Source of the DNA: Streptomyces flavofungini
Lineage (GTDB): Bacteria; Actinomycetota; Actinomycetes; Streptomycetales; Streptomycetaceae
Direction: 5' to 3'
Length of the DNA: 64,000 bases
NCBI RefSeq assembly: GCF_030388665.1
Contig: NZ_CP128846.1
Span: forward strand, 2,294,001-2,358,000
Shown: piece after piece, positions 33,796 to 43,508 of the stretch
How the letters are laid out: each line of letters opens with the position of its first letter
Numbering within the stretch: position 1 is the stretch's first letter
Made by a program: the position numbers and the translations under genes
The notes under the pieces: generated by a model
Told to the model about the DNA's origin: nothing
Database searches by the model: none
What the model saw: only the letters and a program-made list of their open reading frames with translations

Positions 33796-34469
33796 CGGAC
33801 ATGCCGGAGCTGCACACGCGGCTCCTGGCGGATGTGATCGCGCTTGGTTCCCCGTACCCCCTGGTCCTCACTGGCGGATACGCCGTGCGGGCGCACCGCC
33901 TCGTCAACCGCCCGAGTCAGGACCTCGATGTCGCCACCGAGAACCCGGCGCCCATGACCGACATCGCGGCCACGCTCCGCGTCGGCCTGGAAGCCCGCGG
34001 CTGGACGGTGCACGCGCTGGAGACCGCCCCGCTGTCCGCACGCTTCACGGTGACTGACCCGGTCACCGGGCAGGAGTGCGAGGTCGACATCCTCAAGGAA
34101 ATCTTTTGGCGGCCGGTCGCCCAGAGCCCGTATGGGCCCGTCCTCGCAGAAGAAGACGTGATCGGGACCAAGGTCCGAGCCCTCGCCGACCGCGGAGCGC
34201 CCCGCGACCTGATCGACGTGTTCGCAGCCTCGCGGCGATGGACCAATACCGAGCTCGAAGAGTTCGGCCGCCGTCACGCCCGAGGCCGCTTCGAGCGAGA
34301 GGACCTCCAGGCGAACCTCACGGGCGCGGAGTGGACCGACGACGAAGCTTTCGCTGCGTATGGGCTCGACGAAGCCGCCATCACAGCCTTGCGCGCTTGG
34401 GCCGTGGAGTGGGCCGACGAGCTTGCGGCCCGCCTCCTCGGAGAGACCGATGATCCGGACATCGGCTGA
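33792..34469 (+). CDS. AbiEii/AbiGii-type nucleotidyltransferase (toxin-like)
   Basis: 225 residues, GTG start at 33792 overlapping the previous stop; an ATG three codons later is possible. Nucleotidyltransferase core: VLTGGYAVRAHRLVNRPSQDLDVAT carries the GG and DxD metal motif, CEVDIL the third acidic residue, and GTKVRALADRGAPRDLIDVFAA the conserved downstream Lys/Arg/Asp helix. AbiEii-like proteins are toxins of type IV toxin-antitoxin systems and block phage growth, some by modifying tRNA. Its position next to a restriction-modification gene supports a defence role. Confidence 0.9.
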   Translation: MTDMPELHTRLLADVIALGSPYPLVLTGGYAVRAHRLVNRPSQDLDVATENPAPMTDIAATLRVGLEARGWTVHALETAPLSARFTVTDPVTGQECEVDILKEIFWRPVAQSPYGPVLAEEDVIGTKVRALADRGAPRDLIDVFAASRRWTNTELEEFGRRHARGRFEREDLQANLTGAEWTDDEAFAAYGLDEAAITALRAWAVEWADELAARLLGETDDPDIG

Positions 34470-34600
34470 TGGCGGCTGGATGGCATCTAAAGGTGATCAG
34501 AGCCAGGGGCAAGAGATGTACACAAGGTGGTGTCAGGACAGTCTCACTCGCGGACGGCGTCCCCGGCGGCCTACCCGTGACGCCGAGTCAGGCGGCAGCC

Positions 34601-37600
34601 CTACGGATTTTGTCGCTTCCTGCGGGCTTCCTGCGTAGCGCTGGCTTCCCGGCGCCTCCGTGACCGCGCCATCGGAGCGGTGGAGGGAGAAGAGCCCCTC
34701 TCCGCGGTGAGTGGCCTTACAGCGTGCGGCTCGCGCGCGTCGATTCCCTCGGTCCCGGGGATGGGGTCGGTCTGTAGCGGTGCGGGAGCAGAACGACGCG
34801 CGGTGTCCGGAACGGGCAGGACGTTCCGACGCTGCAACTCAGCGACGCTGACCAGCGGTGCCATGAGAACACCATCGAGCAGCTCATTCTGAACCGACTG
34901 CAGCTCGACCAGGTGCCACAGGACGGCCAGCATGTACTGGAGTTCCTCACTCCAAGCAGGTAACCACCCCTCGGGCCGGATACGGTCCAGCTCGCTGACG
35001 GCTCTGCGAGACGGCGGTCCCGTCCTGCGTTTCAGCCAGCCGTCGAGAACGTTCTGCCCGCTGACGCGGTAATCCCTCATCTCCTTAGTTACCGGCCCGA
35101 AAACGCCTTGTCCGAAGTGGAGCTCGAGGTGGTCGGGATCGTGGATGAAGCTCTCTGGCAGTTCGTCCCTGCCAACCTGTCTCCGGTACGTGATCGCTGG
35201 CCGTGCAGTCGCCCACACTTCCTGGGGCCCACCGGGCCTCCCCGCCGCCGGGTCCACAAGCCTCTCTCCGAACGTGGACGCCCAGATCACCTTCCGCCCG
35301 ATGTGCAGCGCCTCCGACCACAGCGCGGCATCACCTGTGAGGGGTACGCGGACGCCGTTGGTCGTGAGTTCGTCGTCGAAGCGGGACCGGAAACCGGGGT
35401 GAGCCGTGATCGCGGCGATGTACGCGAGCAAGTCCTCGGCAGCGACAGCCAGACCACCGAAGGAGTTACTAAGGTGCTGGAGAAGGCCGGGAGTCACATT
35501 GGGGGTGCCATCCTTCTGCAGGAAGGGGATCACCCTGCCACCGCCCCAGCCGGCGAAGTGATGCATGTCCGGCATCAGCGCAGTGAACAGAGCGGCGGGG
35601 CCGTCGCCAAACCGTTCGGAGTGCAGCTCCACCATGTGTATCTGGCCCTCGGCCCGGTTCTCCCACAGCTCCGGCGAGCATCTGTCGAGGACCCTATTGT
35701 CCGGGATAATCCACTGCCGATCGAATGGGCGGAAGGCCACAGGCACCGGTTCTGGACACTCGGGACCGGCCTCGAGCATCGACCGCCTTCGCTGCGCGGA
35801 GCCGGGGAGCGGCTTGACTGGCCGATCGACGGTACGGCCGCCCTTGGTCTCCCTGAACAAGGCACGCTTCTCGGCCAGGTCCGTCTCGGTGGCCAGCCTC
35901 CTCCACCGGGAGCGCAGCGTGTCGGGGTCCGAGGCGTAGACCCACGTCCGCTTGGGCAAGATGCCGGGCACTGTCCATGGCAGCAGATCATCCAAAGCGG
36001 GATACGTATCCCATGCTCCGAGGGCCGCGGGCGTGAACGGGGCGTGGGCGTCCTGGCGCACCGGGCGCCACTGGGCACTGTCCGGCCCGAGAACCTCGAG
36101 CTGTGCGTACTTCTCCTCACGAGATCTTCCGTCCAGGGCGACGTACCTGATACGGGCAGGTTCGGTGTCGGCTCTGCTGCGGACGAACACGGCGATCGTC
36201 AGTTGCTGCTGAACGCCTTCAAAGAGGCGTGTCCGCAACGGTGGCTGAATACCCTCCGGGCTGAGGTCGATGATCCAGCCCTCGGAACAAGTCTCACGCA
36301 GATACTTCCTCATCCCTCGGAAACCGGGCCCGCTGAGGAAGCCAGCGGTACTGATGAAGGCGACAATTCCGCGGTCTGACTCGGTACGGTGCTGTTCGAA
36401 GACCTTGAAGGTGGCCCAACGCCAGAAGTAGACGTACAGGTTCTTGAGTTTGTTCTCGTGCACTCCGTTTCTGCCGCCGAGGCGGAAGGCATCGAGTAGA
36501 GGCGCTTTGTCATCCCCCTCGCGGCCTTTCTCCACCCAGCCGCCCTCTCCCTCGGCTCTCTCCCGGTCCGGCGGGTTGCTGATCATGACGGTGACCTTCT
36601 GCTCGCGCTTGATCCAGTCCGCCTTGCGGGTGTTCTCGACCAGAGGATCGCCATCGGGCAGGAACGTGAAGAGCGTGGCCCTCTCGTAGGGATCTGCGAG
36701 GGTGTCGGCGAGATGGAGTCGCAGATCACCGAGTTGGGTGTCGGTGTCCTGCCTGCGGAGGGTCTGGGTGATCCTCATCTGCGCGACGGCGTAAGCGGCC
36801 ATCTGACGCTCGAAGCCGATCAGCCGACCCGCCAGCTGTTCCACCGCTTCGCCGCGAAAGCCTTCCCCACGGCGGGAGCGTTCTTCGGCGACCCTGTCGA
36901 TGATCTCGCTGAGGAATGTGCCCGTGCCCATGGCGGGGTCGACGATCGTCACCTGCCTGTCCGCGAAGCCCTCCATACAGCCGAGGCGGGTGCGCAGGAC
37001 AGCGTCGGTGAAGCGGACCATCTCCTTCACGAGACGGGGTGGGGTGTAGTACGTGCCGGAGCGCCGACGCAGCTCGCGGTCGTACTCCTGCAGGAAGTCC
37101 TCGTAGAGATGAACGTGGGCGTCGGGCGTGCGGGCTTGGATCACCTCCCAATCGACAGCATCGATGACCTGCACGAGCGTGTCGATGCGGCGGGCGAACT
37201 CGGCGTCCACCGTTTCCGTCAGCAGCTGCAGGGCTCGGCCCATGACTGTGTTCTCAGCCTTCAACTCACGTGCGACGTCAGCGAAGTTACGGCCGGTGAG
37301 CGGTACGTTCTCGATCCGGGCCAGCAACATGGCAAAGGCGATCGTCTGGGTGTATCGGTCGGCGAAGAGATGGTTGGGGTCTTGTCCGTCGGTGGAGGGG
37401 AAGAGCACCTTGCTCCAGTGGTGCGCCAGCGCGGTGAACGGCTTGGGGGCACGCCGTCGACTGCGAGGACCGTCCGGCGTCCTGCGTTCCAGGGCGAGCT
37501 GCTCCAGCACCTCCTCTCGCAGGTACTGGCACAGCGGAGCAATTGACGACACCAACTGACCGACGGTGGTGATGCGTTGGGGCTGCCACCCGAGAAATTC

Positions 37601-38074
37601 CCGCAGCAGATCCCGAAACGCCGCTCCGTCCGCATCGCCGGTACGCAACCGACTGCCGGACCGGTACAGATCGCCTTCAAGCCGAACCGTGCGGTGAGGC
37701 CGCGAACCTCCTCGGTACAGGCACCAGGTGTGACCGTTGCTGTACAGCACGTTGGGCAGCCGACGCATCAGCTCCCACTGCTCCCGGTCCCGCTTGGTGA
37801 AGCCGTCGGGCGTGACGTCGTGCCCCGGGGCCTTCAGCTCCAGGAAGCCAGTGATGCGCCCCGAGGTCTCCACGGCGTAGTCAGGACGCACCCGAGCCTC
37901 AGGCAAGGGGTACTCGGGATGAAGGCGAGGGCTCAACTTCCGGCGTTGCCCGAAAGTCTCCACCAGCTTCGCCACCGGCAGGCTGATGGACGCCTCCGTG
38001 TCGCTGACCCGCAGCCGATCCCTGCACTCGGATCCAAAGTCCGCCACAAGAGCCCGTATCCACTCCTCCGGCAT
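34601..38074 (-). CDS. Single-chain restriction-modification enzyme (type IIG / type ISP-like)
   Basis: 1,157 residues from the ATG at 38074 (AAGGGGG upstream; a TTG at 38089 is less likely). N-terminal PD-(D/E)xK-type nuclease: RPDY (D65) and GFLELKAPG (E79, K81). A helical spacer follows, then an N6-adenine methyltransferase with motif I VDPAMGTGTFL (near 378) and motif IV ISNPPD (near 500), then a long target-recognition region. Motif IV normally is (D/N)PP(Y/F); the aromatic that stacks the flipped adenine is Asp here. I see no RecA-like helicase, which true ISP enzymes have, so type IIG is the better fit. Codon use is a little less GC-rich than chromosome genes. Probably a phage-defence gene on an integrated island. 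Confidence 0.88.
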   Translation of the reverse strand: MPEEWIRALVADFGSECRDRLRVSDTEASISLPVAKLVETFGQRRKLSPRLHPEYPLPEARVRPDYAVETSGRITGFLELKAPGHDVTPDGFTKRDREQWELMRRLPNVLYSNGHTWCLYRGGSRPHRTVRLEGDLYRSGSRLRTGDADGAAFRDLLREFLGWQPQRITTVGQLVSSIAPLCQYLREEVLEQLALERRTPDGPRSRRRAPKPFTALAHHWSKVLFPSTDGQDPNHLFADRYTQTIAFAMLLARIENVPLTGRNFADVARELKAENTVMGRALQLLTETVDAEFARRIDTLVQVIDAVDWEVIQARTPDAHVHLYEDFLQEYDRELRRRSGTYYTPPRLVKEMVRFTDAVLRTRLGCMEGFADRQVTIVDPAMGTGTFLSEIIDRVAEERSRRGEGFRGEAVEQLAGRLIGFERQMAAYAVAQMRITQTLRRQDTDTQLGDLRLHLADTLADPYERATLFTFLPDGDPLVENTRKADWIKREQKVTVMISNPPDRERAEGEGGWVEKGREGDDKAPLLDAFRLGGRNGVHENKLKNLYVYFWRWATFKVFEQHRTESDRGIVAFISTAGFLSGPGFRGMRKYLRETCSEGWIIDLSPEGIQPPLRTRLFEGVQQQLTIAVFVRSRADTEPARIRYVALDGRSREEKYAQLEVLGPDSAQWRPVRQDAHAPFTPAALGAWDTYPALDDLLPWTVPGILPKRTWVYASDPDTLRSRWRRLATETDLAEKRALFRETKGGRTVDRPVKPLPGSAQRRRSMLEAGPECPEPVPVAFRPFDRQWIIPDNRVLDRCSPELWENRAEGQIHMVELHSERFGDGPAALFTALMPDMHHFAGWGGGRVIPFLQKDGTPNVTPGLLQHLSNSFGGLAVAAEDLLAYIAAITAHPGFRSRFDDELTTNGVRVPLTGDAALWSEALHIGRKVIWASTFGERLVDPAAGRPGGPQEVWATARPAITYRRQVGRDELPESFIHDPDHLELHFGQGVFGPVTKEMRDYRVSGQNVLDGWLKRRTGPPSRRAVSELDRIRPEGWLPAWSEELQYMLAVLWHLVELQSVQNELLDGVLMAPLVSVAELQRRNVLPVPDTARRSAPAPLQTDPIPGTEGIDAREPHAVRPLTAERGSSPSTAPMARSRRRREASATQEARRKRQNP

Positions 38075-38640
38075 CTTGTCCCCCTTCAAGCCGTGGACGC
38101 GAGCGGTGGATCACCACAGACACAGCTTGTTGGAGGCGAAGGGGCCGACTCAGTGCGCACGGGGGGCGCGCGCGAGGCACGAACGGCGCGTTCGGTGACT
38201 GCTGGGAAAACAGATGCTGGTGTTGGTCAGGAAGAAATCGCAATAGCCGACTTAGCCGTGCGATGCGTAGTCGCAAAGTACTCTCGGGACACGAAGTCAT
38301 TGCCATCGCAGACCGCCGGGTGGGCCTTCACGCACACGCTGATCCCTCAGGCGAGGGGCGCGCTCAGCGCGCCGTTTCCAGCTGCTGCGCATGCGCAAGA
38401 CGACCAGTACGTCAGGCAGGCCGCGGGAAATCAGCACTGCTCACGGAAGCCATGACGAAGTTTCATCACGAGCGTCGTCTGAGCGTCAATCGTGCCAAGA
38501 CAACGTCGGGAGCACGACACGGCCGGACACCTCCATGCCTCAGACTGCAGCTCAGAGACCCAAAGCGGATGGTTCCCTGCTCGATGGGTTGCGCAGAGGG
38601 AAACAGGTCGAGGGAAGCGCCCGGGAGACGAACCTGCAGG
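38075..38640. other. Gene-free interval between restriction gene and RNA methyltransferase
   Basis: About 565 bases. It contains the promoter of the restriction gene (minus strand) and ends at the right attachment-like repeat. Motifs such as GAGCGTCA recur here and in 33240-33260. No integrase, tRNA or protein gene is visible. Confidence 0.5.
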
Positions 38641-38696
38641 TCAGGCCCCCTTAGCCGCTGGCTCCAGAATCGCCACGCACTCCACATGATGAGTCA
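38631..38696. repeat. Putative right attachment repeat (3' end of RNA methyltransferase gene)
   Basis: The last 56 bases of the RNA methyltransferase gene plus ten bases beyond its stop, matched by 33098-33157 in direct orientation. The gene remains complete on this side. Direct repeats at a gene 3' end around accessory genes are the usual trace of site-specific integration. Confidence 0.6.
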
Positions 38697-39972
38697 TCGG
38701 AAAAAGATCGAACGCCCGCAGCATCCGCACCCTGTACCCGCCCTCCCGGAAATACCCCAAGTCCCGTGCCAGCGCAGCCGGATCGCAGGCCACGTAGGCG
38801 ATCCGCCGCGCCCCCAGCCCCGCCAGGTGCCGGACCGTCGCCTTGCCCGCTCCCGCCCGGGGCGGGTCGAGGACGATGATGTCGACCTCGGTGATGCCGG
38901 TGCGCGGGAGGACCGATTCGACCTTGCCCTGTTCGATGCGGACGCGGTCGAAGGAGGCGAGGTTGTGGCGGGCGTCCTCGACGGCGCGTTTGCCGGACTC
39001 GATGCCGAGGACGGCGCCCTCGTCGCCCACCCGGTCGGCGATGGCGCCGGCGAACAGGCCCACGCCGCAGTAGAGGTCGAGCGCCGTCTCGCCCTTGCGC
39101 GGGAAGAGGCCCTGCATGACCGCGGTCACCAGCGTGTCCGCCGCCTTGGGGTGGACCTGCCAGAAGCCGCCGTTGCCCACGCGGTACGTACGGCCATCGG
39201 CGCGTTCGCGGACGAAGGGGCGGCCGTGGACGCGGTGCACGCCGCCGTCCTTCTCCTCGACGCGCAGGACCGAGACCGGCTTGTCGAGTTCGACCAGGGG
39301 CAGGCGGGCGCCGGGGCGCGGGGTCAGGATCACCTGGCGGTCCTGCGAACCCGTCGCCGCGATCGCCTCGACCGAGGCCATGCCGGGCCAGTCCCGCCGC
39401 TCGATGCCCAGTTCACTGACGCCCTCGGCCGCGATCATGCAATGGTCGACCGGCTCCACCTCGTGCGAGCGGTGGCGGCGCAGGCCGGCCCGGCCGGTGT
39501 CGGGGTCGACCGCGTACTGGACGCGGGTGCGCCACGCCGGGACCTCCCCGGCAGGGAGCTTGTCGCCGTCGGCCGGCATCACCGTGCCGTCCCAGCCCGC
39601 CTCCTCGGGCGTGAGCCCGGCCAGCCGCTTCAGCTGCTCGGCGATCACCTCGCCCTTGAGGCGGCGCTGCGCGCCCGGCTTCGCGTGCTGCCAGTCGCAG
39701 CCGCCGCAGGCGCCGGGGCCCGCGTAGGGGCAGGGGGCCTCGACCCGGTCCTTGGAGGCTTCCACCACGGTCACGGCGTCCGCGCGCAGGAAGCGCGCGC
39801 CCTCCTCGCCCTCGGTCACGCGCGCGACGACCTTCTCGCCGGGCAGCGCGTGCCGTACGAACAGCACCTGGCCCTCGGCCGTACGGGCGACGCAGTGCCC
39901 GCCGTGCGCGACCGGCCCGACCTCGACCTCGTACTCCTCGCCCACCAGTGAGTTCTTCGGTTCAGCCTGCAT
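38641..39972 (-). CDS. TRAM-domain class I SAM-dependent RNA (uracil-5) methyltransferase, TrmA/RlmCD family
   Basis: 443 residues. N-terminal TRAM domain (EYEVEVGPVAHGGHCVARTA), iron-sulphur cysteines in CPYAGPGACGGCDWQH, SAM motif LDLYCGVGLFAGAIAD, and the catalytic region DIIVLDPPRAGAGK and YVACDPAALARDL with the nucleophilic cysteine. Members form m5U in 23S rRNA or tRNA; the exact target cannot be read from sequence. ATG at 39972. Its 3' end is duplicated at the other side of the defence genes, so this gene end seems to be the integration target. Otherwise part of the conserved chromosome block with the permease and TrkA genes. Confidence 0.93.
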   Translation of the reverse strand: MQAEPKNSLVGEEYEVEVGPVAHGGHCVARTAEGQVLFVRHALPGEKVVARVTEGEEGARFLRADAVTVVEASKDRVEAPCPYAGPGACGGCDWQHAKPGAQRRLKGEVIAEQLKRLAGLTPEEAGWDGTVMPADGDKLPAGEVPAWRTRVQYAVDPDTGRAGLRRHRSHEVEPVDHCMIAAEGVSELGIERRDWPGMASVEAIAATGSQDRQVILTPRPGARLPLVELDKPVSVLRVEEKDGGVHRVHGRPFVRERADGRTYRVGNGGFWQVHPKAADTLVTAVMQGLFPRKGETALDLYCGVGLFAGAIADRVGDEGAVLGIESGKRAVEDARHNLASFDRVRIEQGKVESVLPRTGITEVDIIVLDPPRAGAGKATVRHLAGLGARRIAYVACDPAALARDLGYFREGGYRVRMLRAFDLFPMTHHVECVAILEPAAKGA

Positions 39973-40230
39973 GGCGGGGTGACTCCACAACGTAAGAGGT
40001 AAGGAAGGACAGGGGTCGACGGCCTCGACGGCATCGAGACCATCAAGAAAGTCGAGACCGTCGAGGCCATCAAGAATATGGAGAACTTCGAGTGGTGCGG
40101 ACGGCCGGACGACAGCCCACCAGTCTACGTGGATCTGTCCGGGCCGCTCACCAGCCGGGGAGGGCCGCACAGCCCTCGCCCGGCCTGCCCGGGAGGGCGG
40201 CCGGTCCGCCGGGCCGTGCCCGGCGGACCC

Positions 40231-42279
40231 TCACCCCTTCTTGCTCGTCTCCCTCGTCCGCTTCTCCACCGGCCCCCGCCGCACCGACCCCGGCGCGTTC
40301 CACTCCTGGCGCCTGCGCGCCCGCCGCTTCGCGGCCTCGGAGGACTCGAGCTGGTAGGGGACGGAGGTGACCATCACGCCGGGTGTGAAGAGCAGGCGGC
40401 CCTTGAGGCGAAGGGCGCTCTGGTTGTGGAGCAGGTGCTCGTACCAGTGGCCCACCACGTACTCGGGGATGATCACGCTGACCGCGTCGCGCGGGCTCTC
40501 CCGGCGCAGGGACTTCACGTACTCGATGACCGGGCGGGTGACCTCGCGGTAGGGCGAGTCGAGGACCTTCAGGGGCACGCTGATGCTGCGCCGCTCCCAC
40601 TCCTCGCGCAGGGTCTTGGTCTCGGCCGGGTCGACGTTGACGCTCAGCGCCTCCAGGGTGTCCGTCCGCATCAGCTTGGCGAACGCGAGGGCCCGCAGCG
40701 TCGGCTTGTGGATCTTGGAGACGAGGACGATGGAGTGGACGCGGGAGGGGCGGACGCTGTCGTCGGAGGGGCCCTCGGCGGCCGCGATCTCGTGGGCGAC
40801 GCGGTCGTAGTGGCGGCGGATCGCGGTCATCGTCGCGTAGAAGATGACCATGCCGAGCAGCGCCACCCACGCGCCGTGCGTGAACTTCGTGACGAGTACG
40901 ACGATCAGGACCAGGCCGGTGAAGAAGGCGCCGAAGGTGTTGATCGCCCGGGAGCGGATCATGTGGCGGCGCTTGCCCGGGTCGCGCTCGGTGGCCAGGT
41001 GGCGGTTCCAGTGCCGGACCATGCCGATCTGGCTGAGCGTGAAGGAGACGAAGACGCCGACGATGTAGAGCTGGATCAGCCGGGTGGAGTCCGCGCCGTA
41101 GATCCAGACGAGCATGGCCGCGGCGCCCGCGAGCAGCACGATGCCGTTGGAGAAGGCGAGGCGGTCGCCGCGGGTGTGCAGCTGGCGCGGCAGGTAGCGG
41201 TCCTGCGCGAGGATCGAGCCGAGCAGCGGGAAACCGTTGTACGCGGTGTTCGCGGCGAGGAAGAGGACGAGGGCGGTAGCCGCGGCCAGGACGATGAAGA
41301 GGAAGCTGCCGTCGCCGAAGACCGCCTCGGCGACCTGGGAGATCACCGGGTTCTGGACGTAGTCGCCGCCGAGCGGGACGCCGTTCTCCAGGAGGTCCTT
41401 GGCGGGCTTCTCGGCCATCTTGACGTCGGTCGCCATGGCGAGGCCGATGATGCCGCAGAACATGGTGACGGCGAGGGCGCCCATGAGCGCGAGCGTCGTC
41501 GCGGCGTTCTTCGACTTCGGCTTGCGGAAGGCGGGCACGCCGTTGCTGATCGCCTCGACGCCGGTGAGCGCGGCACAGCCGGAGGAGAAGGCCCGCAGGA
41601 GCAGGAAGACCATGGCGAAGCCGGCGAGGCCCTCGTGCTCGGCCTTGATCTCGAAGTCGGCGGTCGGGGCCTTCATGGTGTCGTCGAGGACCAGGCCACG
41701 GTAGGCGCCCCACGCGATCATGATGAAGACGCCCGTCACGAAGACGTACGTCGGGATCGCGAAGAGCTTGCCCGACTCCTTCACGCCGCGCAGGTTCATG
41801 AGGGTCAGGAGCACGATGACGCCGACCGCGCAGAGCACCTTGTGCTCCACGACGAACGGGACCGCCGAGCCCAGGTTCTCGATGCCCGAGGAGATCGACA
41901 CGGCCACGGTCAGGACGTAGTCGACGAGCAGCGCGCTCGCGACGGTCAGTCCGGCCTTGGGCCCGAGGTTGGTGGTGGCGACCTCGTAGTCACCGCCGCC
42001 GCTCGGGTACGCGTGCACGTTCTGGCGGTACGAGGCGACGACCGTGAACATCAGCACGACGACCGCGACGGCGATCCAGGGGCTGAAGTGGTAGGCCGAC
42101 ACGCCCGCGACGGACAGGACGAGCAGCACCTCGCCGGGCGCGTACGCGACGGAGGACAGCGGGTCGGACGCGAACACGGGGAGGGCGATGCGCTTCGGCA
42201 GGAGCGTTTCTCCGAGCCGGTCGCTGCGCAGTGCGCGCCCGATGAGGATCCGTTTGGGCACGTCGGTCAGTTTGGACAC
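40231..42279 (-). CDS. kimA: KimA-like potassium/proton symporter (APC superfamily)
   Basis: 682 residues, GTG start at 42279. Twelve or so membrane helices with an APC fold and a cytosolic C-terminal domain. Agreement with Bacillus KimA as I recall it is strong: SYRQNVHAYPSGGGDYEVAT, LLVDYVLTVAVSISSG, LLLRAFSSGCAALTGVEAIS, RGDRLAFSNGIVLLAG and, at the C-terminus, LHNQSALRLKGRLLFTPGVM. KimA is a high-affinity potassium importer inhibited by cyclic di-AMP in Bacillus. Two TrkA regulators and a full Kdp system lie within 15 kb, which supports a potassium role over an amino-acid one. Followed by the RNA methyltransferase on the same strand. Confidence 0.85.
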   Translation of the reverse strand: MSKLTDVPKRILIGRALRSDRLGETLLPKRIALPVFASDPLSSVAYAPGEVLLVLSVAGVSAYHFSPWIAVAVVVLMFTVVASYRQNVHAYPSGGGDYEVATTNLGPKAGLTVASALLVDYVLTVAVSISSGIENLGSAVPFVVEHKVLCAVGVIVLLTLMNLRGVKESGKLFAIPTYVFVTGVFIMIAWGAYRGLVLDDTMKAPTADFEIKAEHEGLAGFAMVFLLLRAFSSGCAALTGVEAISNGVPAFRKPKSKNAATTLALMGALAVTMFCGIIGLAMATDVKMAEKPAKDLLENGVPLGGDYVQNPVISQVAEAVFGDGSFLFIVLAAATALVLFLAANTAYNGFPLLGSILAQDRYLPRQLHTRGDRLAFSNGIVLLAGAAAMLVWIYGADSTRLIQLYIVGVFVSFTLSQIGMVRHWNRHLATERDPGKRRHMIRSRAINTFGAFFTGLVLIVVLVTKFTHGAWVALLGMVIFYATMTAIRRHYDRVAHEIAAAEGPSDDSVRPSRVHSIVLVSKIHKPTLRALAFAKLMRTDTLEALSVNVDPAETKTLREEWERRSISVPLKVLDSPYREVTRPVIEYVKSLRRESPRDAVSVIIPEYVVGHWYEHLLHNQSALRLKGRLLFTPGVMVTSVPYQLESSEAAKRRARRRQEWNAPGSVRRGPVEKRTRETSKKG

Positions 42280-42377
42280 GCAGAGGATCGTAAGCGCTCC
42301 GTCAGCGTGCCGCCCACCCAGTACCCCGGACCTGTCAAGGGCTTCTGGCCGGAAGTTTAAAGAGATGTTCAAAAGGC

Positions 42378-42425
42378 GAGTGGGTGGGTCGGTCGGTGTG
42401 ATCGCACCGACCGACCCACCCACTC
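42378..42425. terminator. Strong hairpin terminator downstream of the MMPL remnant
   Basis: Perfect 21-bp stem (GAGTGGGTGGGTCGGTCGGTG and its complement) with a 6-base loop TGATCG, 31 bases beyond the MMPL remnant stop and about 100 bases upstream of the KimA-like start. It should isolate the permease promoter from upstream transcription. Confidence 0.8.
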
Positions 42426-42455
42426 AGCGGTCACGGCTGCGCGCCGCTCCTCCGC

Positions 42456-43508
42456 TCACCCCTCGCGGGCCGTCCCCGGCCCCGCCGGCGGCGGCTGCGC
42501 GCTCGCGTCGGCCGGGGCCGCGTACCCCCGGGTCAGTCGCTCCTCGGCCCGCCGCACCGCCTTCGATGGCCACCACGTCGCCCGGCCGAGCAGCAGCAGC
42601 GCCGCCGGCAGGATCATGACGCGGATCACGAACGCGTCGAGCAGGACGGCCACCGCGAGGACGAAGCCCATCTGCTTCATCTCCAGGATGTGCAGCATCA
42701 CGAAGCTGGCGAAGACGGTGACCATGACGATGGCCGCGCTGGTGACGGCCTTGGCGGACGCCGCGATCCCGTCGATCACGGCCTGCCGGGTGGGCGCCCC
42801 GTTCAGGGCGGCCTCGCGGATCCGGCTGACCACGAACACCTGGTGGTCCATCGAGAGCCCGAAGAGGATCACGAAGAGGAACAGCGGCACGCGCGAGGAG
42901 ATGCCGTGCAGGGAGACGAAGGACAGCAGGTCCTCGGCCCACTCCCCCTGGAGGACGAGCACCAGGAGCCCGACCGCGGACGCGGCGGACAGCGGGTTCA
43001 GGCCGAAGCCGAACAGTCCGAGGACGACGGACCGGAAGGCGTGCACCGTCATCGCGAACGTCACCAGGAGCCGCAGTCCGAGGACCAGGGGCAGCTTCTC
43101 GTTCTGGTGGCCGACGTAGTCCACGCCGCGGGGCACGTCGCCGCTGACGGCGGCCTCGACGCCGTCGAGCTCGCCGACGGTCGCGGGCAGGTAGTCGTCG
43201 CGGATGCGGTCGAGGGCCCGCACGGTGACCACGGCCTGGTAGCGGATGCGCAGGTCGGGGAAGTCGGGGAAGGGGAAGGCGGCGAGCATCCGGTCGTGGC
43301 CCCGCAGGGCGGGGATCTCGCGGGAGAAGCTGTCCCGGGCCGGGTCCTTGAGCTTCATGGTCACGGCGGGGGCGGCGAGGCCGAGCAGCACGAGGACGGA
43401 CAGGCACAGGGTGAGGACGGGGCGCTTGCGGGCGGGGGCGAGGGCCCCGTGTACGTGAGCGAACTCGCCCGGCGCCTCGGTGTGCCCCGGCCCCTGCCGT
43501 CCATGCAT
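42456..43508 (-). pseudogene. Internally deleted MMPL/RND-family transporter
   Basis: A 350-codon open frame from an ATG at 43508. It encodes a first helix (RPVLTLCLSVLVLLGLAAPA), a short loop, then only the second half of an MMPL protein: a periplasmic segment, and helices with SLHGISSRVPLFLFVILFGL, SMDHQVFVVSRIREAALNGA and MKQMGFVLAVAVLLDAFVIR. Intact actinobacterial MMPL proteins are about 700-750 residues with twelve helices; helices 2-6 and much of loop 1 are missing here. The frame is open, so a short product could still be made, but transport activity is doubtful. Confidence 0.7.

Noticed and set aside
40078..42360. 760-codon plus-strand frame opposite the KimA-like gene
   Set aside because: Asp/Glu/Gly/Arg-rich antisense shadow without domains.
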